A stretch of 64,000 nt of DNA from Henricia sp. BOLD:AAB3569. Its lineage: Eukaryota; Echinodermata; Asteroidea; Spinulosida; Echinasteridae. The notes beneath the pieces are model-generated. The model was not told the DNA's origin. It did no database searches and saw only the letters and a list, made by a program, of their open reading frames with translations. The position numbers and the translations under genes were made by a program. Of this stretch, positions 1 through 10,330 are shown piece by piece. Every line of letters begins with the position of its first letter. Position 1 is the first letter of the stretch. Where the stretch lies: positions 62,001-126,000 of the forward strand of contig JBBELK010000215.1 in NCBI GenBank assembly GCA_037783545.1, written 5' to 3'.

Positions 1-183
1 CCGACGTTTGGACCACACTTTGACCAAATTGCCGAGCCAAACTGCGGTGCGTTAACGACAGTCCGAATGACTAAGCATGCGCACAACTCAGGAGTACCCC
101 AAAGAGGTGTGTACAGTCAGGAAGCCTCAACCCAGTTTTTTATAAACTTTGAAATTTCTCTGCCATTTCCCGGCGAAATTATG
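1..183. repeat. Partial first monomer with a 25-bp deletion and clustered substitutions
   Basis: The window opens about one third of the way into a monomer. Relative to consensus, 25 bp are missing after 116 (the segment holding the acagccacggtttgcg motif), and both breakpoints end in CAG, so 3 bp of microhomology span the junction. The copy also has A for G in the motif normally read ctgagcatgc, A for C in the T-run context near 141, and two changes near 178-181 (gaaattatgtc instead of gaaagtctgtc). It is one of the more divergent monomers outside the noisy segment. Confidence 0.85.
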
Positions 184-480
184 TCAATTTTTTATGACAA
201 GTGCGCAATATAGAGAGTTTAGGGCATGCAAAATTTGAAGTTCGTCGGAACATTTTTCGACCTCCAAATTTGCCGACGTTTGGACCACACTTTGACCAAA
301 TTGCCGAGCCAAACTGCGGTGCGTTAACGACAGTCCGAATGACTGAGCATGCGCACAACTCAGGAGTACCCCAAAGAGGTGTGTACAGACAGCCACGGTT
401 TGCGTGAGAGCAGTCAGGAAGCCTCAACCCAGTTTTTGCTAAACTTTGAAATTTCTCTGCCATTTCCCGGCGAAAGTCTG

Positions 481-777
481 TCAATTTTTTATGACAAGTG
501 CGCAATATAGAGAGTTTAGGGCATGCAAAATTTGAAGTTCGTCGGAACATTTTTCGACCTCCAAATTTGCCGACGTTTGGACCACACTTTGACCAAATTG
601 CCGAGCCAAACTGCGGTGCGTTAACGACAGTCCGAATGACTGAGCATGCGCACAACTCAGGAGTACCCCAAAGAGGTGTGTACAGACAGCCACGGTTTGC
701 GTGAGAGCAGTCAGGAAGCCTCAACCCAGTTTTTTCTAAACTTTGAAATTTCTCTGCCATTTCCCGGCGAAAGTCTG
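481..777. repeat. Representative consensus-like satellite monomer
   Basis: This copy matches the majority base at nearly every site and serves as reference. Composition is 70 C, 68 G and 16 CpG in 297 bp (46.5% G+C; CpG observed/expected 1.0). Restriction landmarks are two SphI sites (521-526 and 644-649), one HpaI site (620-625) and one BsrGI site (679-684), so HpaI should cut most of the array into 297-bp units. A short direct repeat, CCAAATTTGCCGA at 561-573 and CCAAATTGCCGA at 593-604, hints at an old internal duplication. Two short dyads sit in the same third: CGTCGG 540-545 with CCGACG 570-575, and GTTTGG 575-580 with CCAAAC 606-611. A/T-rich tracts occupy 483-491 and about 729-753. No promoter, tRNA box or splice structure is evident. 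Confidence 0.93.
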
Positions 778-1310
778 TCAATTTTTTATGACAAGTGCGC
801 AATATAGAGAGTTTAGGGCATGCAAAATTTGAAGTTCGTCGGAACATTTTTCGACCTCCAAATTTGCCGACGTTTGGACCACACTTTGACCAAATTGCCG
901 AGCCAAACTGCGGTGCGTTAACGACAGTCCGAATGACTGAGCATGCGCACAACTCAGGAGTACCCCAAAGAGGTGTGTACAGACAGCCACGGTTTGCGTG
1001 AGAGCAGTCAGGAAGCCTCAACCCAGTTTTTTCTAAACTTTGAAATTTCTCTGCATGCAAAATTTGAAGTTCGTCGGAACATTTTTCGACCTCCAAATTT
1101 GCCGACGTTTGGACCACACTTTGACCAAATTGCCGAGCCAAACTGCGGTGCGTTAACGACAGTCCGAATGACTGAGCATGCGCACAACTCAGGAGTACCC
1201 CAAAGAGGTGTGTACAGACAGCCACGGTTTGCGTGAGAGCAGTCAGGAAGCCTCAACCCAGTTTTTTCTAAACTTTGAAATTTCTCTGCCATTTCCCGGC
1301 GAAAGTCTGT
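778..1310. repeat. Two monomers, the second with a 62-bp internal deletion
   Basis: At 1054/1055 the sequence jumps from ctctgc directly to atgcaaaatttg, removing 62 bp that in other monomers hold the tcaattttttatgacaag segment. The two breakpoints share GC. The loss is not a multiple of three, so it breaks the minus-strand open frame. The next monomer also has a seventh T in its T-run (about 1313-1320). Confidence 0.9.
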
Positions 1311-1904
1311 CAATTTTTTTATGACAAGTGCGCAATATAGAGAGTTTAGGGCATGCAAAATTTGAAGTTCGTCGGAACATTTTTCGACCTCCAAATTTGC
1401 CGACGTTTGGACCACACTTTGACCAAATTGCCGAGCCAAACTGCGGTGCGTTAACGACAGTCCGAATGACTGAGCATGCGCACAACTCAGGAGTACCCCA
1501 AAGAGGTGTGTACAGACAGCCACGGTTTGCGTGAGAGCAGTCAGGAAGCCTCAACCCAGTTTTTTCTAAACTTTGGAATTTCTCTGCCATTTCCCGGCGA
1601 AAGTCTGTCAATTTTTTATGACAAGTGCGCAATATAGAGAGTTTAGGGCATGCAAAATTTGAAGTTCGTCGGCACATTTTTCGACCTCCAAATTTGCCGA
1701 CGTTTGGACCACACTTTGACCAAATTGCCGAGCCAAACTGCGGTGCGTTAACGACAGTCCGAATGACTGAGCATGCGCACAACTCAGGAGTACCCCAAAG
1801 AGGTGTGTACAGACAGCCACGGTTTGCGTGAGAGCAGTCAGGAAGCCTCAACCCAGTTTTTTCTAAACTTTGAAATTTCTCTGCCATTTCCCGGCGAAAG
1901 TCTG
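1311..1904. repeat. Two near-consensus satellite monomers
   Basis: These monomers link the deletion-bearing copy to the 3-monomer HOR. They carry only isolated substitutions, for example G for A in ctttggaattt near 1575 and C for A in ggcacattt near 1672. Nothing else is seen here. Confidence 0.9.
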
Positions 1905-3389
1905 TCAATTTTGTATGACAAGTGCGCAATATAGAGAGTTTAGGGCATCCAAAATTTGAAGTTCGTCGGAACATTTTTCGACCTCCAAATTTGCCGACGT
2001 TTGGACCACACTTTGACCAAATTGCCGAGCCAAACTGCGGTGCGTTAACGACAGTCCGAATGACTGAGCATGCGCACAACTCAGGAGTACCCCAAAGAGG
2101 TGTGTACAGACAGCCACGGTTTGCGTGAGAGCAGTCAGGAAGCCTCAACCCAGTTTTTTCTAAACTTTGAAATTTCTCTGCCATTTCCCGGCGAAAGTCT
2201 GTCAATTTTTTATGACAAGTGCGCAATATAGAGAGTTTAGGGCATGCAAAATTTGAAGTTCGTCGGAACATTTTTCGACCTCCAAATTTGCCGACGTTTG
2301 GACCACACTTTGACCAAATTGCCGAGCCAAACTGCGGTGCGTTAACGACAGTCCGAATGACTGAGCATGCGCACAACTCAGGAGTACCCCAAAGAGGTGT
2401 GTACAGACAGCCACGGTTTGCGTGAGAGCAGTCAGGAAGCCTCAAGCCAGTTTTTTCTAAACTTTGAAATTTCTCTGCCATTTCCCGGCGAAAGTCTGTC
2501 AATTTTTTATGACAAGTGCGCAATATAGAGAGTTTAGGGCATGCAAAATTTGAAGTTCGTCGGAACATTTTTCGACCTCCAAATTTGCCGACGTTTGGAC
2601 CACACTTTGACCAAATTGCCGAGCCAAACTGCGGTGCGTTAACGACAGTCCGAATGACTGAGCATGCGCACAACTCAGGAGTACCCCAAAGAGGTGTGTA
2701 CAGACAGCCACGGTTTGCGTGAGAGCAGTCAGGAAGCCTCAACCCAGTTTTTTCTAAACTTTGAAATTTCTCTGCCATTTCCCGGCGAAAGTCTGTCAAT
2801 TTTTTATGACAAGTGCGCAATATAGAGAGTTTAGGGCATCCAAAATTTGAAGTTCGTCGGAACATTTTTCGACCTCCAAATTTGCCGACGTTTGGACCAC
2901 ACTTTGACCAAATTGCCGAGCCAAACTGCGGTGCGTTAACGACAGTCCGAATGACTGAGCATGCGCACAACTCAGGAGTACCCCAAAGAGGTGTGTACAG
3001 ACAGCCACGGTTTGCGTGAGAGCAGTCAGGAAGCCTCAACCCATTTTTTTCTAAACTTTGAAATTTCTCTGCCATTTCCCGGCGAAAGTCTGTCAATTTT
3101 TTATGACAAGTGCGCAATATAGAGAGTTTAGGGCATGCAAAATTTGAAGTTCGTCGGAACATTTTTCGACCTCCAAATTTGCCGACGTTTGGACCACACT
3201 TTGACCAAATTGCCGAGCCAAACTGCGGTGCGTTAACGACAGTCCGAATGACTGAGCATGCGCACAACTCAGGAGTACCCCAAAGAGGTGTGTACAGACA
3301 GCCACGGTTTGCGTGAGAGCAGTCAGGAAGCCTCAAGCCAGTTTTTTCTAAACTTTGAAATTTCTCTGCCATTTCCCGGCGAAAGTCTG
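1905..3389. repeat. 3-monomer higher-order repeat (891 bp)
   Basis: Two diagnostic variants recur at exactly 891 bp. The first is gggcatccaaaa in place of gggcatgcaaaa, at about 1945 and 2836, which removes one SphI site. The second is ctcaagccag in place of ctcaacccag, at 2441 and 3332. The monomers between are consensus-like. The same gcatcc variant returns further right at 6367, 7267 and 9074, always a whole multiple of three monomers away, so this looks like the visible part of a longer but eroded 3-mer HOR. Confidence 0.75.
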
Positions 3390-6069
3390 TCAATTTTTTA
3401 TGACAAGTGCGCAATATAGAGAGTTTAGGGCATGCAAAATTTGAAGTTCGTCGGAACATTTTTCGACCTCCAAATTTGCCGACCTTTGGACCACACTTTG
3501 ACCAAATTGCCGAGCCAAACTGCGGTGCGTTAACGACAGTCCGAATGACTGAGCATGCGCACAACTCAGGAGTACCCCAAAGAGGTGTGTACAGACAGCC
3601 ACGGTTTGCGTGAGAGCAGTCAGGAAGCCTCAACCCAGTTTTTTCTAAACTTTGAAATTTCTCTGCCATTTCCCGGCGAAAGTCTGTCAATTTTTTATGA
3701 CAAGTGCGCAATATAGAGAGTTTAGGGCATGCAAAATTTGAAGTTCGTCGGAACATTTTTCGACCTCCAAATTTGCCGACGTTTGGACCACACTTTGACC
3801 AAATTGCCGAGCCAAACTGCGGTGCGTTAACGACAGTCCGAATGGGTGTGTACAGACAGCCACGGTTTGCGTGAGAGCAGTCAGGAAGCCTCAACCCAGT
3901 TTTTTCTCAACTTTGAAATTTCTCTGCCATTTCCCGGCGAAAGTCTGTCAATTTTTTATGACAAGTGCGCAATATAGAGAGTTTAGGGCATGCAAAATTT
4001 GAAGTTCGTCGGAACATTTTTCGACCTCCAAATTTGCCGACGTTTGGACCACACTTTGACCAAATTGCCGAGCCAAACTGCGGTGCGTTAACGACAGTCC
4101 GAATGACTGAGCATGCGCACAACTCAGGAGTACCCCAAAGAGGTGTGTACAGACAGCCACGGTTTGCGTGAGAGCAGTCAGGAAGCCTCAACCCAGTTTT
4201 TTCTAAACTTTAAAATTTCTCTGCCATTTCCCGGCGAAAGTCTGTCAATTTGTTATGACAAGTGCGCAATATAGAGAGTTTAGGGCATGCAAAATTTGAA
4301 GTTCGTCGGAACATTTTTCGACCTCCAAATTTGCCGACGTTTGGACCACACTTTGACCAAATTGCCGAGCCAAACTGCGGTGCGTTAACGACAGTCCGAA
4401 TGACTGAGCATGCGCACAACTCAGGAGTACCCCAAAGAGGTGTGTACAGACAGCCACGGTTTGCGTGAGAGCAGTCAGGAAGCCTCAACCCAGTTTTTTC
4501 TAAACTTTGAAATTTCTCTGCCATTTCCCGGCGAAAGTCTGTCAATTTTTTTATGACAAGTGCGCAATATAGAGAGTTTAGGGCATGCAAAATTTGAAGT
4601 TCGTCGGAACATTTTTCGACCTCCAAATTTGCCGACGTTTGGACCACACTTTGACCAAATTGCCGAGCCAAACTGCGGTGCGTTAACGACAGTCCGAATG
4701 ACTGAGCATGCGCACAACTCAGGAGTACCCCAAAGAGGTGTGTACAGACAGCCACGGTTTGCGTGAGAGCAGTCAGGAAGCCTCAACCCAGTTTTTTCTA
4801 AACTTTAAAATTTCTCTGCCATTTCCCGGCGAAAGTCTGTCAATTTTTTATGACAAGTGCGCAATATAGAGAGTTTAGGGCATGCAAAATTTGAAGTTCG
4901 TCGGAACATTTTTCGACCTCCAAATTTGCCGACGTTTGGACCACACTTTGACCAAATTGCCGAGCCAAACTGCGGTGCGTTAACGACAGTCCGAATGACT
5001 GAGCATGCGCACAACTCAGGAGTACCCCAAAGAGGTGTGTACAGACAGCCACGGTTTGCGTGAGAGCAGTCAGGAAGCCTCAACCCAGTTTGTTCTAAAC
5101 TTTGAAATTTCTCTGCCATTTCCCGGCGAAAGTCTGTCAATTTTTTATGACAAGTGCGCAATATAGAGAGTTTAGGGCATGCACAATTTGAAGTTCGTCG
5201 GAACATTTTTCGACCTCCAAATTTGCCGACGTTTGGACCACACTTTGACCAAATTGCCGAGCCAAACTGCGGTGCGTTAACGACAGTCCGAATGACTGAG
5301 CATGCGCACAACTCAGGAGTACCCCAAAGAGGTGTGTACAGACAGCCACGGTTTGCGTGAGAGCAGTCAGGAAGCCTCAACCCAGTTTTTTCTAAACTTT
5401 GAAATTTCTCTGCCATTTCCCGGCTAAAGTCTGTAAATTTTTTATGACAAGTGCGCAATATAGAGAGTTTAGGGCATGCAAAATTTGAAGTTCGTCGGAA
5501 CATTTTTCGACCTCCAAATTTGCCGACGTTTGGACCACACTTTGACCAAATTGCCGAGCCAAACTGCGGTGCGTTAACGACAGTCCGAATGACTGAGCAT
5601 GCGCACAACTCAGGAGTACCCCAAAGAGGTGTGTACAGACAGCCACGGTTTGCGTGAGAGCAGTCAGGAAGCCTCAACCCAGTTTTTTCTAAACTTTGAA
5701 ATTTCTCTGCCATTTCCCGGCGAAAGTCTGTCAATTTTTTATGACAAGTGCGCAATATAGAGAGTTTAGGGCATGCAAAATTTGAAGTTCGTCGGAACAT
5801 TTTTCGACCTCCAAATTTGCCGACGTTTGGACCACACTTTGACCAAATTGCCGAGCCAAACTGCGGTGCGTTAACGACAGTCCGAATGACTGAGCATGCG
5901 CACAACTCAGGAGTACCCCAAAGAGGTGTGTACAGACAGCCACGGTTTGCGTGAGAGCAGTCAGGAAGCCTCAACCCATTTTTTTCTAAACTTTGAAATT
6001 TCTCTGCCATTTCCCGGCGAAAGTCTGTCAATTTTTTATGACAAGTGCGCAATATAGAGAGTTTAGGGC
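3390..6069. repeat. Near-consensus monomers, one with a 36-bp in-frame deletion
   Basis: Nine or so monomers without a clear higher-order period. At 3844/3845 the sequence runs gaatgggtgtgtacag where other monomers have 36 further bp between gaatg and ggtgtg; there is no microhomology at this junction. Private substitutions include gacctttgg near 3483, an early gcacaattt copy at about 5181, and the pair ggctaaag and tgtaaat near 5424-5436. A tttgttatg variant occurs at 4250 and an extra T near 4547. Confidence 0.88.
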
Positions 6070-9000
6070 ATGCAAAAATTTGAAGTTCGTCGGAACATTT
6101 TTCGACCTCCAAATTTGCCGACGTTTGGACCACACTTTGACCAAATTGCCGAGCCAAACTGCGGTGCGTTAACGACAGTCCGAATGACTGAGCATGCGCA
6201 CAACTCAGGAGTACCCCAAAGAGGTGTGTACAGACAGCCACGGTTTGCGTGAGAGCAGTCAGGAAGCCTCAACCCAGTTTTTTCTAAACTTTGAAATTTC
6301 TCTGCCATTTCCCGGCGAAAGTCTGTCAATTTTTTATGACAAGTGCGCAATATAGAGAGTTTAGGGCATCCAAAATTTGAAGTTCGTCGGAAAATGTTTC
6401 GACCTCCAAATTTGCCGACGTTTGGACCACACTTTGACCAATATTGCCGAGCCAAACTGCGGTGCGTTAACGACAGTCCGAATGAACTGAGCATGCGCAC
6501 AACTCAGGAGTACCCCCAAAGAGGTGTGTACAGACAGCCACGTTTTGCGTGAGAGCAGTCAGGAAGCCTCAACCCAGTTTTTTCTAAACTTTGAAATTTC
6601 TCTGCCATTTCCCGGCGAAAGTCTGTCAATTTTTTTATGACAAGTGCGCAATATAGAGAGTTTAGGGCATGCAAAATTTGAAGTTCGTCGGAACATTTTT
6701 CGACCTCAAATTTGCCGACGTTTGGACCACACTTTGACCAAATTGCCGAGCCAAACTGCGGTGCGTAACGACAGTCCGAATGACTGAGCATGCGCACAAC
6801 TCAGGAGTACCCCAAAGAGGTGTGTATCAGACAGCCACGGTTTGCGTGAGGAGCAGTCAGGAAGCCTCAACCATTTTTTTCTAAACTTTGAAATTTCTCT
6901 GCCATTTCCCGGCGAAAGTCTGCAATTTTTGATGACAAGTGCGCAATATAGAGAGTTTAGGGCATGCAAAATTTGAAGTTCGTCGGAACATTTTTCGACC
7001 TCCAAATTTGCCGACGTTTGGACCACACTTTGACCAAATTGCCGAGCCAAACTGCGGTGGCGTTAACGACAGTCCGAATGACTGAGCATGCGCACAACTC
7101 AGGAGTACCCCAAAGAGCGTGTGTACAGACAGCCACGGTTTGCGTAGAGAGCAGTCAGGGAAGCCTCAACCCAGTTTTTTCTAAACTTTGAAATTTCTCT
7201 GCCATTTCCCGGCGAAAAGTCTGTCAATTTTTTATGACAAGTGCGCAATATAGAGAGTTTTAGGGCATCCAAAATTTGAAGTTCGTCGGAAAATGTTTCA
7301 CCTCCAAATTTGCCGACGTTTGGACCACACTTTGACCAAATTGCCGAGCCAAAACTGCGGTGCGTTAACGACAGTCCGAATGACTTGAGCATGGCGCACA
7401 ACTCAGGAGTACCCCAAAGAGGTGTGTACAGACAGCCACGGTTTGCGTGAAGAGCAGTCAGGAAGCCTCAACCCAGTTTTTTCTAAACTTTGAAATTTCT
7501 CTGCCATTTCCCGGCGAAAGTCTGTTCAATTTTGTATGACAAGTGCGCAATATAGAGAGTATAGGGCATGCAAAATTTGAAGTACGTCGGAACAATTTTT
7601 CGACCTCCAAATTGCCGACTGTTTTGGACCACACTTTGACCAAATTGCCGAGCACAAACTGCGGTGCGTTAACGACAGTCCCGAATGACTGAGCATGCGC
7701 ACAACTCAGGAGTACCCCAAAGAGGTGTGTACAGACAGCCACGGTTTGCGTGAGAGCAGTCAGGAAGCCTCAACCCAGTTTTTTCTAAACTTTGAAATTT
7801 CTCTGCCATTTCCCGGCGAAAGTCTGTCAATTTTTTATGACAAGTGCGCAATATAGAGAGTTTAGGGCATGCAAAATTTGAAGTTCGTCGGACAATTTTT
7901 CGACCTCCAAATTTGCCGACGTTTTGGACCACACTTTGACCAAATTGCCGAGCCAAACTGCGGTGCGTTAACGACAGTCCGAATGACTGAGCATGCGCAC
8001 AACTCAGGAGTACCCCAAAGAGGTGTGTACAGACAGCCACGGTTTGCGTGAGAGCAGTCAAGGAAGCCTCTACCCATTTTTTTCTAAACTTTGAAATTTC
8101 TCTGCCATTTCCCGGCGAAAGTCTGTCAATTTTTTTATGACAAAGTGCGCAATATAGAGAGTTTAGGGCATGCAAAATTTGAAGTTCGTCGGAACATTTT
8201 TCGACCTCCAAATTTCCGACGTTTGGACCACACTTTGACCAAATTGCCGAGCCAAAACTGCGCGGTGCGTTAACGACAGGTCCGAATGAACTGAGCATGC
8301 GCACAACTCAGGAGTACCCCAAAGAGGTGTGTACAGACAGCCACGGTTTGCGTGAGAGCAGTCAGGAAGCCTCAACCCGATTTTTTTCTAAACTTTGAAA
8401 TTTCTCTGCCATTTCCCGGCGAAAGGTCTGTCAATTTTTTATGACAAGTGCGCAATATAGAGAGTTTAGGGCATGCAAAATTTGAAGTTCGTCGGAACAG
8501 TTGTTTCGACCTCCAAATTTGCCGACGTTTGGACCAAACTTTGACCAAATTGCCGAGCCTAAACTGCGGTGCGTTAACGACAGTCCGAATGATCTGAGCA
8601 TGCGCACAACTCAGGAGTACCCCAAAGAGTGTGTACAGACAGCCACGGTTTGCGTGAGAGCAGTCAGGAAGCCTCAACCCCATTTTTTTCTAAACTTTGA
8701 AATTTCTCTGCCATTTCCCGGCGAAAGTCTGTCAATTTTTTGATGACAAGTGCGCAATATAGAGAGGTTTAGGGCATGCAAAATTTGAAGTTCGTCGGAA
8801 CATTTTTTCGACCTCCAAATTTTGCCGACGTTTGGACCACACTTTGACCAAATTGCCGAGCCAAACTGCGGTGCGTTAACGACAGTCCGAATGACTGAGC
8901 ATGCGCACAACTCAGGAGTACCCCAAAGAGGTGTGTACAGACAGCCACGGTTTGCGTGAGAGCAGTCAGGAAGCCTCAACCCAGTTTTTTTCTAAACTTT

Positions 9001-10330
9001 GAAATTTCTCTGCCATTCCCGGCGAAAGTCTGTCAATTTTTTATGACAAGTGCGCATATAGAGAGTTTAGGGCATCCAAAATTTGAAGTTCGTCGGAAAA
9101 TGTTTCGACCTCCAAATTTGCCGACGTTTGGACCACACTTTGACCAAATTGCCCGAGCCAAACTGCGGTGCGTTAACGACAGTCCGAATGACTGAGCATG
9201 CGCACAACTCAGGAGTACCCCAAAGAGGTGTGTACAGACAGCCACGGTTTGCGTGAGAGCAGTCAGGAAGCCTCAACCCAGTTTTTTCTAAACTTTGAAA
9301 TTTCTCTGCCATTTCCCGGCGAAAGTCTGTCAATTTTGTATGACAAGTGCGCAATATAGAGAGTTTAGGGCATGCAAAATTTGAAGTTCGTCGGAACATT
9401 TTTCGACCTCCAAATTTGCCGACGTTTGGACCACACTTTGACCAAATTGCCGAGCCAAACTGCGGTGCTGGTTAACGACAGTCCGAATGACTGAGCATGC
9501 GCACAACTCAGGAGTACCCAAAGAGGTGTGTACAGACAGCCACGGTTTGCGTGAGAGCAGTCAGGAAGCCTCAACCCAGTTTTTCTAACTTTGAAATTTC
9601 TCTGCCATTTCCCGGCGAAAGTCTGTCAATTTTTTATGACAAAGTGCGCAATATAGAGAGTTTAGGCATGCAAAATTTGAAGTTCGTCGGAACATTTTTC
9701 GACCTCCAAATTTGCCGACGTTTGGACCACACTTTGACCAAATTGCCGAGCCAAACTGCGGTGCGTTAACGACAGTCCGAATGACTGAGCATGCGCACAA
9801 CTCAGGAGTACCCCAAAGAGGTGTGTACAGACAGCCACGGTTTGCGTGAGAGCAGTCAGGAAGCCTCAACCCAGTTTTTTCTAAACTTTGAAATTTCTCT
9901 GCCATTTCCCGGCGAAAGTCTGTCAATTTTGTATGACAAGTGCGCAATATAGAGAGTTTAGGGCATGCAAAATTTGAAGTTCGTCGGAACATTTTTCGAC
10001 CTCCAAATTTGCCGACGTTTGGACCACACTTTGACCAAATTGCCGAGCCAAACTGCGGTGCGTTAACGACAGTCCGAATGACTGAGCATGCGCACAACTC
10101 AGGAGTACCCCAAAGAGGTGTGTACAGACAGCCACGGTTTGCGTGAGAGCCAGTCAGGAAGCCTCAACCCAGTTTTTTCTAAACTTTGAAATTTCTCTGC
10201 CATTTCCCGGCGAAAGTCTGTCCAATTTTTATGACAAGTGCGCAATATAGAGAGTTTAGGGCATGCAAAATTTGAAGTTCGTCGGAACATTTTTCGACCT
10301 CCAAATTTGCCGACGTTTTGGACCACACTT
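6070..10330. repeat. Indel-rich stretch of the same satellite; probable low-quality consensus
   Basis: About fifteen monomers carry roughly 60 small indels, net about +36 bp; the remaining 60 kb has only a few dozen indel events, many of them HOR copies of each other. Examples are gaatgaactgag at 6482, gtgtatcagac at 6823, gaaaagtctg at 7214, gacttgagcatggcgc at 7381, gacaaagtgcgc at 8140, gaacagttgtttcg at 8496, tgcccgagcc at 9150 and gccagtcagg at 10149. Most are single-base insertions, at or beside short runs, and private to one monomer. Substitutions are not raised to match. True monomer variants are still visible under the noise, notably gcatcc with aaaatgttt at 6367, 7267 and 9074. I read this as uncorrected long-read sequence inside a polished assembly; a genuinely degenerate block is the alternative. 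Confidence 0.85.

Noticed and set aside
201..407. Short open frames of 68 and 70 codons repeated in almost every monomer on both strands
   Set aside because: They overlap each other in antisense and recur only because the DNA repeats; no codon bias, domain or regulatory context supports them.
644..654. gagcatgcgca as a transposon terminal inverted repeat
   Set aside because: The GCATGC core is self-complementary, but there is no partner terminus, target-site duplication or transposase, and the motif is simply part of each monomer.
481..777. Nucleosome-phasing unit
   Set aside because: 297 bp is not one or two usual nucleosome repeat lengths, and the A/T tracts are not regularly spaced near 10 bp by eye.
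1243..3894. Large minus-strand repetitive open frames (883 codons here, also 17660-19768, 21529-26904 and 54397-58542)
   Set aside because: They arise because the period is 99 codons. They are closed and reopened by indels and by amplified stop variants, show replacement-type variation, and contain no recognisable domain.
6070..10330. An older, naturally degenerating satellite block
   Set aside because: Changes are mostly private one-base insertions with few substitutions, and HOR variants are still intact; sequencing error fits better, though raw reads would be needed to settle it.
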